Notes: a model not told the origin generated them from the letters alone. DNA of 64,000 nucleotides from Gaiellasilicea sp963705515 (GCA_963705515.1 CAVPJV010000009.1:558001-622000), one strand, 5' to 3'; positions 1 through 8,492 are shown, numbered from the stretch's first letter. Numbers and translations are program-made.

Positions 1-910
1 AGGTGACCGAGCCGGTGCGGGTCGACGTGATCCGCTCCTGCAGCTGGCCCATCTCGGTGGCGAGGGTCGGCTGGTAGCCGACGGCGCTCGGCATCCGGCC
101 GAGCAGCGCCGAGACCTCGGAGCCCGCCTGGACGAAGCGGAAGATGTTGTCGATGAAGAGCAGCGTGTCCTGGCCCTGGTCGCGGAAGTACTCGGCCATC
201 GTCAGCCCGGAGAGGCCGACGCGCAGACGCGCTCCCGGCGGCTCGTTCATCTGGCCGTAGACGAGCGCGACCTTGTCGATCACCTCGGACTCGGTCATCT
301 CGAGGAAGAGGTCGTTGCCCTCGCGGGTGCGCTCGCCGACACCGGCGAAGACGGAGACGCCACCGTGCTGGCGGGCGATGTTGTGGATCAGCTCCTGGAT
401 CAGGACTGTCTTGCCCGTGCCGGCGCCTCCGAAGAGGCCGATCTTGCCGCCCTTCACGTACGGGGCGATCAGATCGACGACCTTGAGGCCGGTCTCGAAG
501 ATCTCGATGGTCGGCGAGAGGTCGCGGAACGTCGGCGGGTCGCGGTGGATCGACCAGCGCTCGACGTCCTTGCCGGCCGGCTCCTTGTTGTCGATCGGCT
601 CGCCGATCACGTTCCAGATCCGGCCCAGGGTCGCCTCGCCGACGGGGACCGAGATCGGCGCGCCGGTGTCGACCACGTCGACGCCGCGCGCGAGGCCGTC
701 GGTCGTCTCCATCGCGACGGCGCGGACGCGATCGTCGCCGAGGTGCTGCTGCACCTCCGCGATCAGCGTTCTCGAGCCGCCGTCGCCAGTCGGCACCTGG
801 ATCGCGAGCGCGTTGTAGATCTCCGGCAGCTCGTCCGGAAAGACGGCGTCGATGACGACGCCCTTGATCTCGACGACCTTGCCTGCGGTTCCCTGCGCGT
901 GCTCAGACAT
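1..910 (-). CDS. atpD: F1 ATP synthase beta subunit (5' part, cut by window edge)
   Basis: Catalytic nucleotide-binding subunit of the F1 head; with alpha it forms the hexamer that makes ATP at the cytoplasmic face of the membrane. About 303 residues are visible. They include the N-terminal beta barrel, the P-loop GGAGTGKTVLIQE (near residue 160), the GERTREGND segment and the FIDNIFRF Walker B region. The remaining third lies beyond position 1. The ATG at 908-910 follows a good Shine-Dalgarno (AGGAGAG) 3-4 nt upstream. The gene stands alone here: atpG ends at 20912, about 20 kb upstream on the same strand, and a zf-HC2 gene is the immediate upstream neighbour. atpC is expected just outside the window but cannot be seen. 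Confidence 0.97.
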   Translation of the reverse strand, partial: MSEHAQGTAGKVVEIKGVVIDAVFPDELPEIYNALAIQVPTGDGGSRTLIAEVQQHLGDDRVRAVAMETTDGLARGVDVVDTGAPISVPVGEATLGRIWNVIGEPIDNKEPAGKDVERWSIHRDPPTFRDLSPTIEIFETGLKVVDLIAPYVKGGKIGLFGGAGTGKTVLIQELIHNIARQHGGVSVFAGVGERTREGNDLFLEMTESEVIDKVALVYGQMNEPPGARLRVGLSGLTMAEYFRDQGQDTLLFIDNIFRFVQAGSEVSALLGRMPSAVGYQPTLATEMGQLQERITSTRTGSVT

Positions 911-973
911 GACTCTCCTGGGAAAAGATTTCTTGAGGAAGTGCGACGCGCGGCGCCGCCGAAACGCGCTCGC

Positions 974-979
974 AGTCTA
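974..979 (-). promoter_or_regulatory. Candidate -10 box for atpD
   Basis: The minus strand reads TAGACT here, about 64 nt before the atpD ATG, in the short gap after the zf-HC2 stop. No convincing -35 is visible. A separate promoter is expected because atpD is detached from the rest of the atp operon. This is inference from one hexamer. Confidence 0.3.
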
Positions 980-992
980 GCGAAGCGCCGGT

Positions 993-1472
993 TCAGGCTG
1001 GTCGGTTGCCGAACGCGCCGGGCGGCCTGGCGGGCGGGACGCTCCCGCCCATCTGCTCCTCCTGGCGGAAGAGCCGGATCGTGTGCAGCTCGGCCCGCGC
1101 GACGTCGGCCGGACTCGCCCTCGGCGTGCGCGACGGCCGATCCCCGTGGTCGGCGAGAGGTGTCTGGGCCGCGATCCCGAGCGCCATTGCCGCGACGGCT
1201 GCGACCGACGCGCCCGCGCGGATTCGGCTTGCGGCCGTGCGCCGTATCGGCGCTGCGGGCAGGACGGGTCGTCGCGCGGTGCGCTCGGACGCGGCGGCGC
1301 GCAGCTCGGCCGCGATCGCGGCGACGTCGTCGGCGAACGAGCGGCACGCCCCACAGTGCGCGAGATGTGCGTCGAGCAGCCGCCGTTCGAGCACCGCCAG
1401 CTCACCGTCCGGCGCGAGCGCTGCCCACGTTCGTGTTCGCTCGCAGCGCGTCTCCCGCGTCGAAGCGGTCAC
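993..1472 (-). CDS. Orphan zf-HC2 (anti-sigma-like) membrane protein, copy 1
   Basis: A 159-residue protein. It has an N-terminal zinc-finger-like C...H-x3-C-x2-C arrangement (CERTRTWAALAPDGEL, then DAHLAHCGAC), a hydrophobic segment VAAVAAMALGIAA in the middle and a polar tail. This is the layout of zf-HC2 anti-sigma factors, which hold an ECF sigma factor at the membrane. No sigma gene is adjacent, so the partner is unknown. The GTG start overlaps the stop of the upstream membrane gene (TGTGA), implying translational coupling. A clear paralogue lies at 7961-8443, and the two share CER-RTWAALAPDGEL and the LLDAH-C-AC core. Regulatory role is inferred from the family; a zinc-binding protein without a sigma partner is the alternative. 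Confidence 0.7.
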   Translation of the reverse strand: MTASTRETRCERTRTWAALAPDGELAVLERRLLDAHLAHCGACRSFADDVAAIAAELRAAASERTARRPVLPAAPIRRTAASRIRAGASVAAVAAMALGIAAQTPLADHGDRPSRTPRASPADVARAELHTIRLFRQEEQMGGSVPPARPPGAFGNRPA

Positions 1473-1828
1473 AGCAGCCTTGCGTTCGAGTCGACCGCAG
1501 CGCCGAGCGCCAGGAGCACGATCCCCGCGACGACGAGCAGGCCCGTCATGTTGAACGACTCCTCCTGCTCGTCGCCGGAGGCGACGCGCACGCCGCGGGG
1601 AACGCGGAGCCCGACCATCCCCTCTTCGTTCGCGACGCGGAACATTCCCCGGTTGCCGATGAAGAAGCCGCCGAGGAGGAGTGCGCAACCCACCAGGTAG
1701 AGGCCGACCGCGACCGAGCGGCTCGGCGAGGCGTCCAGGAGCAGGCCGAGCAGCAGCGAGAGCACGGCAGTCCCGCCCACGATCGCGGCGAGGAGCGTGA
1801 AGAAGCGGCGCGCGGCGGCGACGATCAT
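1469..1828 (-). CDS. Small three-helix membrane protein, unknown function
   Basis: A 119-residue protein with three hydrophobic stretches (residues about 8-32, 36-60 and 95-115) and a short polar section rich in Glu and Gly between the second and third. I recognise no family. The ATG at 1826-1828 begins 5 nt after the preceding ABC ATPase stop; an in-frame ATG 12 codons further upstream would overlap that ATPase gene, so the later start is preferred. The stop overlaps the GTG of the zf-HC2 gene, so it looks like the penultimate gene of operon 1. It could be a partner of that zf-HC2 protein, but nothing in the sequence proves this. Confidence 0.6.
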   Translation of the reverse strand: MIVAAARRFFTLLAAIVGGTAVLSLLLGLLLDASPSRSVAVGLYLVGCALLLGGFFIGNRGMFRVANEEGMVGLRVPRGVRVASGDEQEESFNMTGLLVVAGIVLLALGAAVDSNARLL

Positions 1829-1832
1829 CTGC

Positions 1833-2882
1833 CTAGCCCGCCGCGACCGCTTCTTCGTCCGCACGGCGGATCTCCTCGCCGGACAGAGGCCAGCGCTCGA
1901 GCGGGTAGTGGCAGGCGGCGCGCTGCCCGTCGCCGAAGCTGCGCAGCTCGGGGTCGGCGACGTCGCAGTGTCCGGGATGGAAGCGCGGGCAGCGCGGGTG
2001 GAAGCGGCATGCCTCGGGCGGATTGATCGGGTTGGGGACGTCGCCCTCGAGCACGATCGAACGGCGCAGGCGGCCGAGCTCCGGGTTCGGGATCGGGACG
2101 GCCGAGAGCAGCGCGCCCGTGTAGGGATGCTTGGGCGCGGCGTAGAGTTCGTTGCGGCCGGCGATCTCTGCGACCTTGCCGAGGTACATCACGAGGACCC
2201 GGTCGGAGATGTGCCGCACGACGTTGAGGTCGTGCGCGATGAAGACGTACGTCAGCCCGAGGTCGCGCTGCAGGTCCTTGAGCAGGTTGAGGATCTGCGC
2301 CTGCACGGAGACGTCGAGCGCGGAAACCGGCTCGTCGCAGACGATCAGCTTCGGGTTGACAGCGAGTGCGCGGGCGACACCGATCCGCTGCCGCTGTCCG
2401 CCGGAGAACTCGTGCGGGAAGCGGTTGTAATGCTCCGGGTTCAACCCGACGACGTCGAGCAGCTCCTGGACACGCCGCTTGATCTCGTCCGGCGTCCCGA
2501 TCTTGTGCACCTGCAGCGCCTCGGCGACGATGAAGCCGACCCGCTTGCGCTGGTTCAGGCTCGCGTACGGATCCTGGAAGATCATCATCAGCTCGCGTCG
2601 GATCGGACGCATCTGAGTCCGGCTCAGGTGTGTAATGTCCCGCCCGGCGAAGGTGATCCGGCCGCTTGTCGGGTCGAGCAGGCGCATCAGGCAGCGCGCC
2701 ATCGTGGACTTGCCGCACCCTGACTCGCCGACGACGCCGAGCGTCTCCCCCTGCTTGACCGTGAAGCTGATCCCGTCGACCGCCTTGACGCTCGCCACCT
2801 GCTTCTGGAAGACGATCCCGCGCGTGACCGGGAAGTGCTTGACCAGGTCCTCGACGACGAGAAGATCGTCGCCGGCGGCCAT
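1833..2882 (-). CDS. Oligopeptide/dipeptide ABC transporter ATPase, OppF/DppF type (operon 1)
   Basis: A 349-residue ATPase that should pair with the DppD-type ATPase encoded just upstream and power the two permeases of operon 1. Visible motifs are Walker A GESGCGKST, the signature SGGQRQR, Walker B LIVCDEPVSALD, and the C-terminal oligopeptide-transporter domain with Cys residues in CRFHPRCP and ACHY. The set of four conserved Cys in this tail is a feature of the family. A longer open frame extends upstream, but the ATG at 2880-2882 overlaps the preceding stop (TGATG) and gives the usual family length and N-terminus. Substrate cannot be told from the sequence. Confidence 0.93.
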   Translation of the reverse strand: MAAGDDLLVVEDLVKHFPVTRGIVFQKQVASVKAVDGISFTVKQGETLGVVGESGCGKSTMARCLMRLLDPTSGRITFAGRDITHLSRTQMRPIRRELMMIFQDPYASLNQRKRVGFIVAEALQVHKIGTPDEIKRRVQELLDVVGLNPEHYNRFPHEFSGGQRQRIGVARALAVNPKLIVCDEPVSALDVSVQAQILNLLKDLQRDLGLTYVFIAHDLNVVRHISDRVLVMYLGKVAEIAGRNELYAAPKHPYTGALLSAVPIPNPELGRLRRSIVLEGDVPNPINPPEACRFHPRCPRFHPGHCDVADPELRSFGDGQRAACHYPLERWPLSGEEIRRADEEAVAAG

Positions 2883-3907
2883 CAGGACGCCTCCGCGAGT
2901 GTGCCGGCGAGCAGCTTCTTGACCTCGCTGTCCTTCGTCTCCTCGTCGAGGTGGCAGGCCTGCAGGTGCTGCGGCGAGTTGGAGACCGGCAGCAGCTCCG
3001 GCACGACCGTGTTGCAGACGTCGAGCACGTACGGGCAGCGGGGATGGAAGCGGCAGCCGCGCGGCGGGTTCAGCAGCGACGGCGGCGAGCCCTGGATCTG
3101 GACGAGCCGCTCCACGTCCGCGTCGAGCCGCGGCAGCGAGCCGAGCAGGCCCCACGTGTAGGGATGATGCGGCCGCGTGAAGATCTCGTCGACCGAGCCC
3201 TCCTCGGCGACCTTGCCGGCGTACATGACGACGACGTCGTCGGCGACCTCGGCGACGACGCCGAGATCGTGCGTGATCATGATGATCGCGGTCTCGAACT
3301 CCTCCTGGAGGGTCCGCATCAGCCGCAGGATCTGGGCCTGCGTGGTCACGTCGAGCGCGGTGGTCGGCTCGTCCGCGATCAGCAGGTCGGGCTCGTTGAT
3401 CAGCGCCATCGCGATCATCACGCGCTGGCGCATCCCGCCCGAGAACTGGTGCGGGTAGTCGTCGACACGCCGGTCTGCGCGCGGGATCCCGACGGCCTTC
3501 AAGAGCTCGACCGCGCGCAGCTTCGCGTCGCGGGTCGTCACGTCTCGATGCAGCATCACCGCCTCGACGAGCTGCTTCCCGATCGTGTGCACGGGATTCA
3601 GCGACGTCATCGGGTCCTGGAAGATCATCGCGACGTCGTTGCCGCGGAGGGCGCGCAGCCTGCGCGGGGTCATCTGCAACAGGTCGTCACCGTTGAAGAG
3701 CGCGGCACCGGTGGTGATCGTGTTGCGCGGGTTGTTCAGGCCCATGATCGAGAGGCAGGTGACGCTCTTGCCACACCCCGACTCGCCGACGATCCCCAGC
3801 GTCTTCCCCTTCTCGACCGAGAAGCTGACGCCGTCGACTGCCTTGACGATGCCGTCGTCGGTGCGGAAGCTCGTCCGCAGCTCCCTGACCTCGAGCAGCG
3901 CGCTCAC
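2882..3907 (-). CDS. Oligopeptide/dipeptide ABC transporter ATPase, OppD/DppD type (operon 1)
   Basis: A 341-residue ATPase, the partner of the F-type ATPase that follows with overlapping stop and start. Motifs are Walker A GESGCGKSVT, the typical D-type QDPMTSLNP segment, the signature FSGGMRQRVMIA, Walker B LLIADEPTTALDVT and the C-terminal CRFHPRCP plus ACHL cysteines. It is separated from the dppB-type permease by a 148-nt spacer containing two strong hairpins (3918-4016), unlike the overlapping genes of operon 2. Complete, with no disrupted motif. Confidence 0.94.
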   Translation of the reverse strand: MSALLEVRELRTSFRTDDGIVKAVDGVSFSVEKGKTLGIVGESGCGKSVTCLSIMGLNNPRNTITTGAALFNGDDLLQMTPRRLRALRGNDVAMIFQDPMTSLNPVHTIGKQLVEAVMLHRDVTTRDAKLRAVELLKAVGIPRADRRVDDYPHQFSGGMRQRVMIAMALINEPDLLIADEPTTALDVTTQAQILRLMRTLQEEFETAIIMITHDLGVVAEVADDVVVMYAGKVAEEGSVDEIFTRPHHPYTWGLLGSLPRLDADVERLVQIQGSPPSLLNPPRGCRFHPRCPYVLDVCNTVVPELLPVSNSPQHLQACHLDEETKDSEVKKLLAGTLAEAS

Positions 3908-3917
3908 GGCCCTGGCC

Positions 3918-4016
3918 GCCTTTCGCTCCCGCCCGGCGGAGCCGGGCTCCGCGAAAGGCTGACGCCGCTCGCGCCGCTCCAGCCGGCGGGCCGTACCGCC
4001 GTACTGTCCCGCCGGC
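3918..4016. repeat. Two strong hairpins in the dppB-dppD spacer
   Basis: Arms GCCTTTCGC (3918-3926) and GCGAAAGGC (3951-3959) enclose a second perfect 7-bp hairpin (GCCCGGC/GCCGGGC). A further 9-bp inverted repeat, GCCGGCGGG (3982-3990) with CCCGCCGGC (4008-4016), follows. There is no T-tract. These probably act as intercistronic processing or stability elements, or partial terminators; the function is inferred. Confidence 0.6.
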
Positions 4017-4055
4017 CTACGCGACGCGAACGGCGCCCCAGGGACGTGAGCGACA

Positions 4056-5021
4056 TTAGGTGAGTCGGATCCGGGGGTCGACGACCGCGTAGAGCAGGTC
4101 GACGATCAGGTTGATGAGGATGATGCACAGGGTCGAGAAGACGACGATCCCCTGGATCACGGGCAGGTCGAAGTTCTCGTAGCTCTGCAGGACCTGACGC
4201 CCGAGCCCCGGCAGCGAGTAGATCGACTCGGTGAAGATGGCGCCGCCGAGCGCGAGCCCGATGTCCATCCCGAGGATCGTGACGATCGGCAGCATGCTGT
4301 TCCGGAGGATGTGCGAGCGGATCACCTGGCGCTCGGGCGCGCCCTTGGCGCGCGCGGTGCGCACGAAGTCCTCGTTCATCGTCTCCATCACGTTCGCCCG
4401 GATCAGCCGGACGTAGAGCGCCGCGAAGAGGATCGCGAACGTGCTCCAGGGCAGGACCATGTGGTAGGCCCACTGCACCGGGCCGCCGTGCTCCTGCGAG
4501 GGGTTGAAGAAGTCGGCGTAGCCGGTGATCGGCGTCAGCTCGAGCTTGAAGCCGATGAAGTAGGCGAAGATCAGGCCGATCCAGACCGGGTGCGCCGAGA
4601 GCCCGATCAGGACGAAGACCATGCCGGCGCGGTCGATCAGCGAGCGCGGCCGCAAGGCCGAGATGATCCCGATCGGGATCGAGAGCGTGAGCCAGAAGAT
4701 GGCCCCGCCGAAGACGAGCGCCGCCGTCACCGGCGCCGCCCGCAGGACGATGTCGTTGACCTCCTGCCGGTTGACGAACGACTGGCCGAGCGACTGCTCG
4801 CCCACGAGCTGCCAGAGGAAGCGGCCGTACTGCTGCCAGACCGGCTCGTCCAGATGGAGGCGCTCCGCGACCCGCTCGACGTCCGCCGGCGTCGCGCCCT
4901 GCCCTGCCGCGAGCCGCGCCGGGTCCGACGGCGTCACGTAGAAGATCACGTACGTGACGATCGTGACGGCGAGGAAGAGCACCATCGCCCACAGGACTCG
5001 TCTGATCAGGTACTGGAGCAC
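4056..5021 (-). CDS. Peptide ABC transporter permease, DppB type (operon 1)
   Basis: A 321-residue inner-membrane permease with about six transmembrane segments, the first at residues 10-30. It has the cytoplasmic EAA-type loop DFVRTARAKGAPERQ that docks the ATPases, and the family ending LLYAVVDPRIRLT. The GTG at 5019-5021 gives the family-typical start LQYLIRRVLWAM; the open frame upstream of it is arginine-rich and not homologous. The gene follows the binding-protein gene across a spacer holding a 12-bp perfect hairpin, which may lower permease expression relative to the binding protein. Confidence 0.92.
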   Translation of the reverse strand: MLQYLIRRVLWAMVLFLAVTIVTYVIFYVTPSDPARLAAGQGATPADVERVAERLHLDEPVWQQYGRFLWQLVGEQSLGQSFVNRQEVNDIVLRAAPVTAALVFGGAIFWLTLSIPIGIISALRPRSLIDRAGMVFVLIGLSAHPVWIGLIFAYFIGFKLELTPITGYADFFNPSQEHGGPVQWAYHMVLPWSTFAILFAALYVRLIRANVMETMNEDFVRTARAKGAPERQVIRSHILRNSMLPIVTILGMDIGLALGGAIFTESIYSLPGLGRQVLQSYENFDLPVIQGIVVFSTLCIILINLIVDLLYAVVDPRIRLT

Positions 5022-5050
5022 GACAGGCCTTTCGCGGGTCGGGGACGAGG

Positions 5051-5080
5051 CCGGGCGGGGCGCCGGAACGCCCCGCCCGG
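5051..5080 (-). terminator. Hairpin between binding-protein gene and dppB (operon 1)
   Basis: Perfect 12-bp inverted repeat (5051-5062 with 5069-5080) and a 6-nt loop, starting 13 nt after the binding-protein stop. There is no T-run, so it is more likely an mRNA-stabilising or attenuating hairpin than a full intrinsic terminator. The same position is occupied by a hairpin in operon 2 (13239-13279). Confidence 0.6.
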
Positions 5081-5092
5081 AGCTGACGCGGC

Positions 5093-6745
5093 CTACTTGA
5101 TCGCGAGCGCGTTGATGACCGCGCCGGCGTAGACCGGGTGGTGGATGTAGTTGGTGATGCGGGCCGACACGAACTCGCGTGTGTTCGGAGTCGCGAACGG
5201 CGCCCACGGAGCCGCGTTCCGCATGATGTCGACGTCGAGCTTGCCGTACGCCGAGTAGCGGTTCGGGCCTGAGAGCTTCGCGAAGTCGTTCATCTGCTTG
5301 CTGAAGCGCGCGTCGTTGAAGTACGCGTAGTTGGAGTTGTTCGACTCCTGGATGTTGCCGCCGTCCAGAAGGACGTTGATGAAGTCGAACGGGTCCGGGT
5401 AGTCGGCCACCCAGCTCCCGACGTACGCATCGAAGTCGGCGCCGCGCGTGCCCACGGTCCGGAGTGCGACCGCGAACGGCAACGGCCTCGTCTCCGCCTT
5501 CAGCCCCATCTGCTCGAGGTTGAACTTGAGCACCTGGGCCTGCGCCGTGCGCAGGGCGGTGGTCGAGTGGATGATCGTGACCGTGTTCCCGGCGCCGCCG
5601 CTCAGCTGCCGCGCCTTCGCCGGGTCGGCACCCTTGATCGGGTACAACGCCGTCTCCTGGTAGCCCTGCAGGCTCGGCGGCAGGATCTGATCCGTCCGCT
5701 TGCCGTAGAACTTGCCGGAGACGCGGACCATCGCCGGGCGGTCGATCGCGAAGTTCGCCGCCTTGCGGACGTTCACGCGGTTGAACGGCGCCCGCGACGT
5801 GTTCAGCGCCACGTAGCCGACGCCCATGTACGGGTTGACGAAGTAGCGCCCGGCGCCGCCCTTCTTGACGCCGTACTGCTGCGCAAGATCGGCATGCGCG
5901 GTCGGCGGCACACCCGACGCGTCGTAGTCCGCCTGGCCCGCGCGGACCTGGAGCAGGCTCTGGTTCTGATCCGTGTTGACCGTGTAGACGATTCGGTCGG
6001 CGTTCGACGGGCGGGAGCCCTTGTAGTTCGGGTTCCGGGCCAGCGTCAGCGACTGCGAGATCGTGCGGCTGACGATGCGATACGGGCCTGCCGACGGGTA
6101 GACCGAGACGCCCCGGGGGTCGATCGCCATGTTCGGCTTGACGGCGCCGAAGAACGGCATCGCCAGCTCGGCGAGGAACGTCGGGTTCGCCTGCGTGAGC
6201 TTGACCACGAGCGTCTGGCCCTTCGCCGTGACGCCGCTGACGGAGCGGGCCTTGTTCTGGTTGCGCGCGTCCGCGCCGACGACGTCGTGCAGGAATGCGA
6301 TCGCCGGGGATGCCTGCTGCGGATCGGCTGCACGTTCGATCGCACGCTTGAACGCAGCAGCCGTGACGGGCGAACCGTCACTGAACTTGAGCCCGCTGCG
6401 AACCGTGAAGGTGTACGTCTTGCCGTCGCGCGACACGCGCGGGAAGCCGGTCGCCGCCTCCGGAACGAGCCGGGTGCCCTCGGGCGCCGGCTTGTCCGGG
6501 TAGTTCAGCAGCGTGATGTTGACGGCGTACAGCATCTGCCAGCCGATCGCGTCGTACGCCATCGCGGGGTCGGTGAACTCGAAGTCGGTGTTCGAGACGT
6601 TCAAGTGCAGCGTGCCGCCCCGCTTGGCCTCGCCGGAGCCCGCCTGCTGCGAGCTCGCACTCGCCGCGCCCGCGAAGCTGGACGCCACGAGCAACCCGAC
6701 CCCGATCGCGGCCATCGCGAGCGAGAGCGTGAGCCTCCTGTGCAT
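5093..6745 (-). CDS. Peptide ABC transporter substrate-binding protein, family 5 (operon 1)
   Basis: A 550-residue extracytoplasmic solute-binding protein of the DppA/OppA family (SBP_bac_5). The signal peptide is at residues 1-28, ending in an AGAASAS cleavage-like region. There is no lipobox cysteine, so it may stay soluble or membrane-tethered rather than lipid-anchored. Family features are the N-terminal GGTLHLNV strand, the KTYTFTVRSGLKFSDGSPVTA segment, and the late motif DFDAYVGSWVADYPDPFDF. It sits between a dppC-type gene upstream and dppB downstream, an unusual C-SBP-B order. An AT-rich palindrome (6803-6815) lies in the 97-nt leader. Confidence 0.93.
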   Translation of the reverse strand: MHRRLTLSLAMAAIGVGLLVASSFAGAASASSQQAGSGEAKRGGTLHLNVSNTDFEFTDPAMAYDAIGWQMLYAVNITLLNYPDKPAPEGTRLVPEAATGFPRVSRDGKTYTFTVRSGLKFSDGSPVTAAAFKRAIERAADPQQASPAIAFLHDVVGADARNQNKARSVSGVTAKGQTLVVKLTQANPTFLAELAMPFFGAVKPNMAIDPRGVSVYPSAGPYRIVSRTISQSLTLARNPNYKGSRPSNADRIVYTVNTDQNQSLLQVRAGQADYDASGVPPTAHADLAQQYGVKKGGAGRYFVNPYMGVGYVALNTSRAPFNRVNVRKAANFAIDRPAMVRVSGKFYGKRTDQILPPSLQGYQETALYPIKGADPAKARQLSGGAGNTVTIIHSTTALRTAQAQVLKFNLEQMGLKAETRPLPFAVALRTVGTRGADFDAYVGSWVADYPDPFDFINVLLDGGNIQESNNSNYAYFNDARFSKQMNDFAKLSGPNRYSAYGKLDVDIMRNAAPWAPFATPNTREFVSARITNYIHHPVYAGAVINALAIK

Positions 6746-6802
6746 CAGATTCCTTCCCTCGACGTTGCCATCGCTCGCTGGGACGAGGGCCGACTCGGAA
6801 TG

Positions 6803-6815
6803 TTAGTAATACTAA
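6803..6815. promoter_or_regulatory. AT-rich palindrome TTAGTAATACTAA, operator-like
   Basis: A perfect 13-nt dyad (6-bp arms around one base) about 58 nt upstream of the binding-protein ATG, embedded in an unusually AT-rich patch of otherwise very GC-rich DNA. It has the size and symmetry of a repressor operator (GntR or Rrf2 style). No regulator gene is nearby, so the link is inference. Confidence 0.45.
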
Positions 6816-6842
6816 ATGAAAGATTATCCATTGCGAACCGCG

Positions 6843-7913
6843 CTAGCGGGCGGCCCGGGGATCGAAGGCGTCGCGCAGACCGTCGCCGAGCAGGTTGAAC
6901 GCGAGCGTCGTCAGCAGGATCGCGAGCCCGGGCCAGACCATCAGCCACGGCTGGCTGAGGTAGTAGTTCGGCCCTTCCGCGAGCAGGTTCCCCCAGCTCG
7001 CGGTCGGCGCGGGGATCCCAAGGCCGAGGAAGGAGAGCCCTGCTTCGGCGATCACGTTCGTGGCGACGATCAGCGTCGAGAAGACGATCAGCGGCGCGAC
7101 CAGGTGCGGCAGCAGGTGCGACCGCATGATGCGCCAGTCGCTGGCGCCGGTCATCCGGGCCGCCTCGATGAACTCCTTCTCCCGGAGCGAGAGGATTTGG
7201 GAGCGGATGATCCGGGCCGGATAGAACCAGCCGAAGATCCCGAAGATCATCACAAGGGTGAAGACCCCGGGATGGAGCAGCCCTCCGAAGGTGATCTTGT
7301 TCAACTGCTCGCCGACCGTCGCCGCGACGGCGATCACGAACAGCAGGTACGGGAACGCCATCACGATCTCCGTCAGGCGCGAGACGACCGTGTCCGCCGT
7401 GCCGCGGTAGAAGCCGGCGATCAGGCCCATGATCAACCCGATCGAGACGGACAGGAACGTGGCCAGGATCGCTACCTCGAGCGACGTCTGCGCGCCGTAC
7501 AACAGACGCAGGAACATGTCACGGCCGAGCTGCGAGTCGGCGCCGAGGACGTAGAGCGTGTCGTTCCACTCTCCCGGTGCGCCGGGATAGGGCTCGGTCG
7601 TGACCGTCGTCCACGGGCCGACCGGCAGCTGCGAGGACGGGTCGAGACCGCCCGAGGTGTTGACGTCGTTCGGCCCGTGCCCAAGCGCCCGCTCGGCGAG
7701 CGGCGCGCCGACGAACGCGACGAGGAGCAGGACGATGATGAAGATCCCACCGGCGATCGCGACGCGGTCGCGACGCAGGCGGAGCCAAACCTGCTCCCAG
7801 TAGCCCCGCGCCTTGATCTCGCCAAGCTCCCCGAGCTCACCGTGCGACTCGACGGCGACGGAGGCAGCGAGCCCCGCGCCGGACGGGAGCAGTTCGGGTT
7901 TCGACGCCGCCAC
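6843..7913 (-). CDS. Peptide ABC transporter permease, DppC type (operon 1)
   Basis: A 356-residue permease. It has an N-terminal cytoplasmic tail of about 50 residues, a first transmembrane helix near residue 58 (IAGGIFIIVLLLVAFVGAPL), a periplasmic loop with DSQLGRDMFLRLLYGAQTSL, the EAA-type loop KEFIEAARMTGASDWRIM, and the family C-terminus NLLGDGLRDAFDPR. It is the first gene of operon 1. It starts 47 nt downstream of the zf-HC2 copy 2 stop, so co-transcription with that gene is possible. Confidence 0.93.
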   Translation of the reverse strand: MAASKPELLPSGAGLAASVAVESHGELGELGEIKARGYWEQVWLRLRRDRVAIAGGIFIIVLLLVAFVGAPLAERALGHGPNDVNTSGGLDPSSQLPVGPWTTVTTEPYPGAPGEWNDTLYVLGADSQLGRDMFLRLLYGAQTSLEVAILATFLSVSIGLIMGLIAGFYRGTADTVVSRLTEIVMAFPYLLFVIAVAATVGEQLNKITFGGLLHPGVFTLVMIFGIFGWFYPARIIRSQILSLREKEFIEAARMTGASDWRIMRSHLLPHLVAPLIVFSTLIVATNVIAEAGLSFLGLGIPAPTASWGNLLAEGPNYYLSQPWLMVWPGLAILLTTLAFNLLGDGLRDAFDPRAAR

Positions 7914-7960
7914 GCCACCTTAGACGCGGCGATCGTCTGTTTAGTTAGAGAAAACCGACG

Positions 7961-8443
7961 TTAGATCGGGCGCATCACGCCGGACTTCTTCGGGCGGAAG
8001 CGAGCGATCGCCGCCTTCTCGTTCTCGACCCGGCGGGTGATCAGCTCGACCTCACGCTCCGGCGAGGCGTTCGCGAAGTTCGTCACGCGGGGCAGATCGA
8101 ACGACTCGCGGTCGCCGGCGGAGAGCGGTGCACGTGACGCGATCCCGAGCGCCATCACGGCGACCGCGGCGGCCGCGCCCACGGCACGGGCGCGCGCGTA
8201 GACCGGACGCCGGCGCCAGATCGGGACGACGAGCGGACGCGGCAGCGGCTGCAGCGCGGCGGCGCGGAGCTCGCTCGCGACGGCCGCCACCTCGACGGCG
8301 AAGTAGGCGCAGGCTGCGCACCGCTGTACGTGTGCGTCCAGCAGCTTCCGCTCGAGCTCGGACAGCTCGCCGTCCGGCGCAAGCGCCGCCCAGGTTCGGG
8401 CGCGTTCGCACAGGACTCCGTTGGGATGCCCCACCATGGTCAT
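7961..8443 (-). CDS. Orphan zf-HC2 (anti-sigma-like) membrane protein, copy 2
   Basis: About 160 residues. It carries the same C...H-x3-C-x2-C core as the gene at 993-1472 (CERARTWAALAPDGEL; DAHVQRCAAC), a hydrophobic helix AVGAAAAVAVMALGIA in the middle, and a charged C-terminal region. No ECF sigma gene is next to it. The start is uncertain: ATG at 8441-8443 (chosen), ATG two codons later, or ATG at 8482. It lies at the head of peptide operon 1, while copy 1 lies at its tail. It is divergent from the lipoprotein gene at 8505. The role as anti-sigma or sensor is inferred from the family layout. Confidence 0.68.
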   Translation of the reverse strand: MTMVGHPNGVLCERARTWAALAPDGELSELERKLLDAHVQRCAACAYFAVEVAAVASELRAAALQPLPRPLVVPIWRRRPVYARARAVGAAAAVAVMALGIASRAPLSAGDRESFDLPRVTNFANASPEREVELITRRVENEKAAIARFRPKKSGVMRPI

Positions 8444-8492
8444 TCTGACGTGTGTTATCGACCGGAAGTTAGAAAGGCTCAAATCCTCTCGC

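Noticed and set aside
365..2026. 553-codon plus-strand frame over atpD and neighbouring genes
   Set aside because: Arg/Ala/Asp-rich antisense shadow of atpD, zf-HC2 and an ABC ATPase; no recognisable domain.
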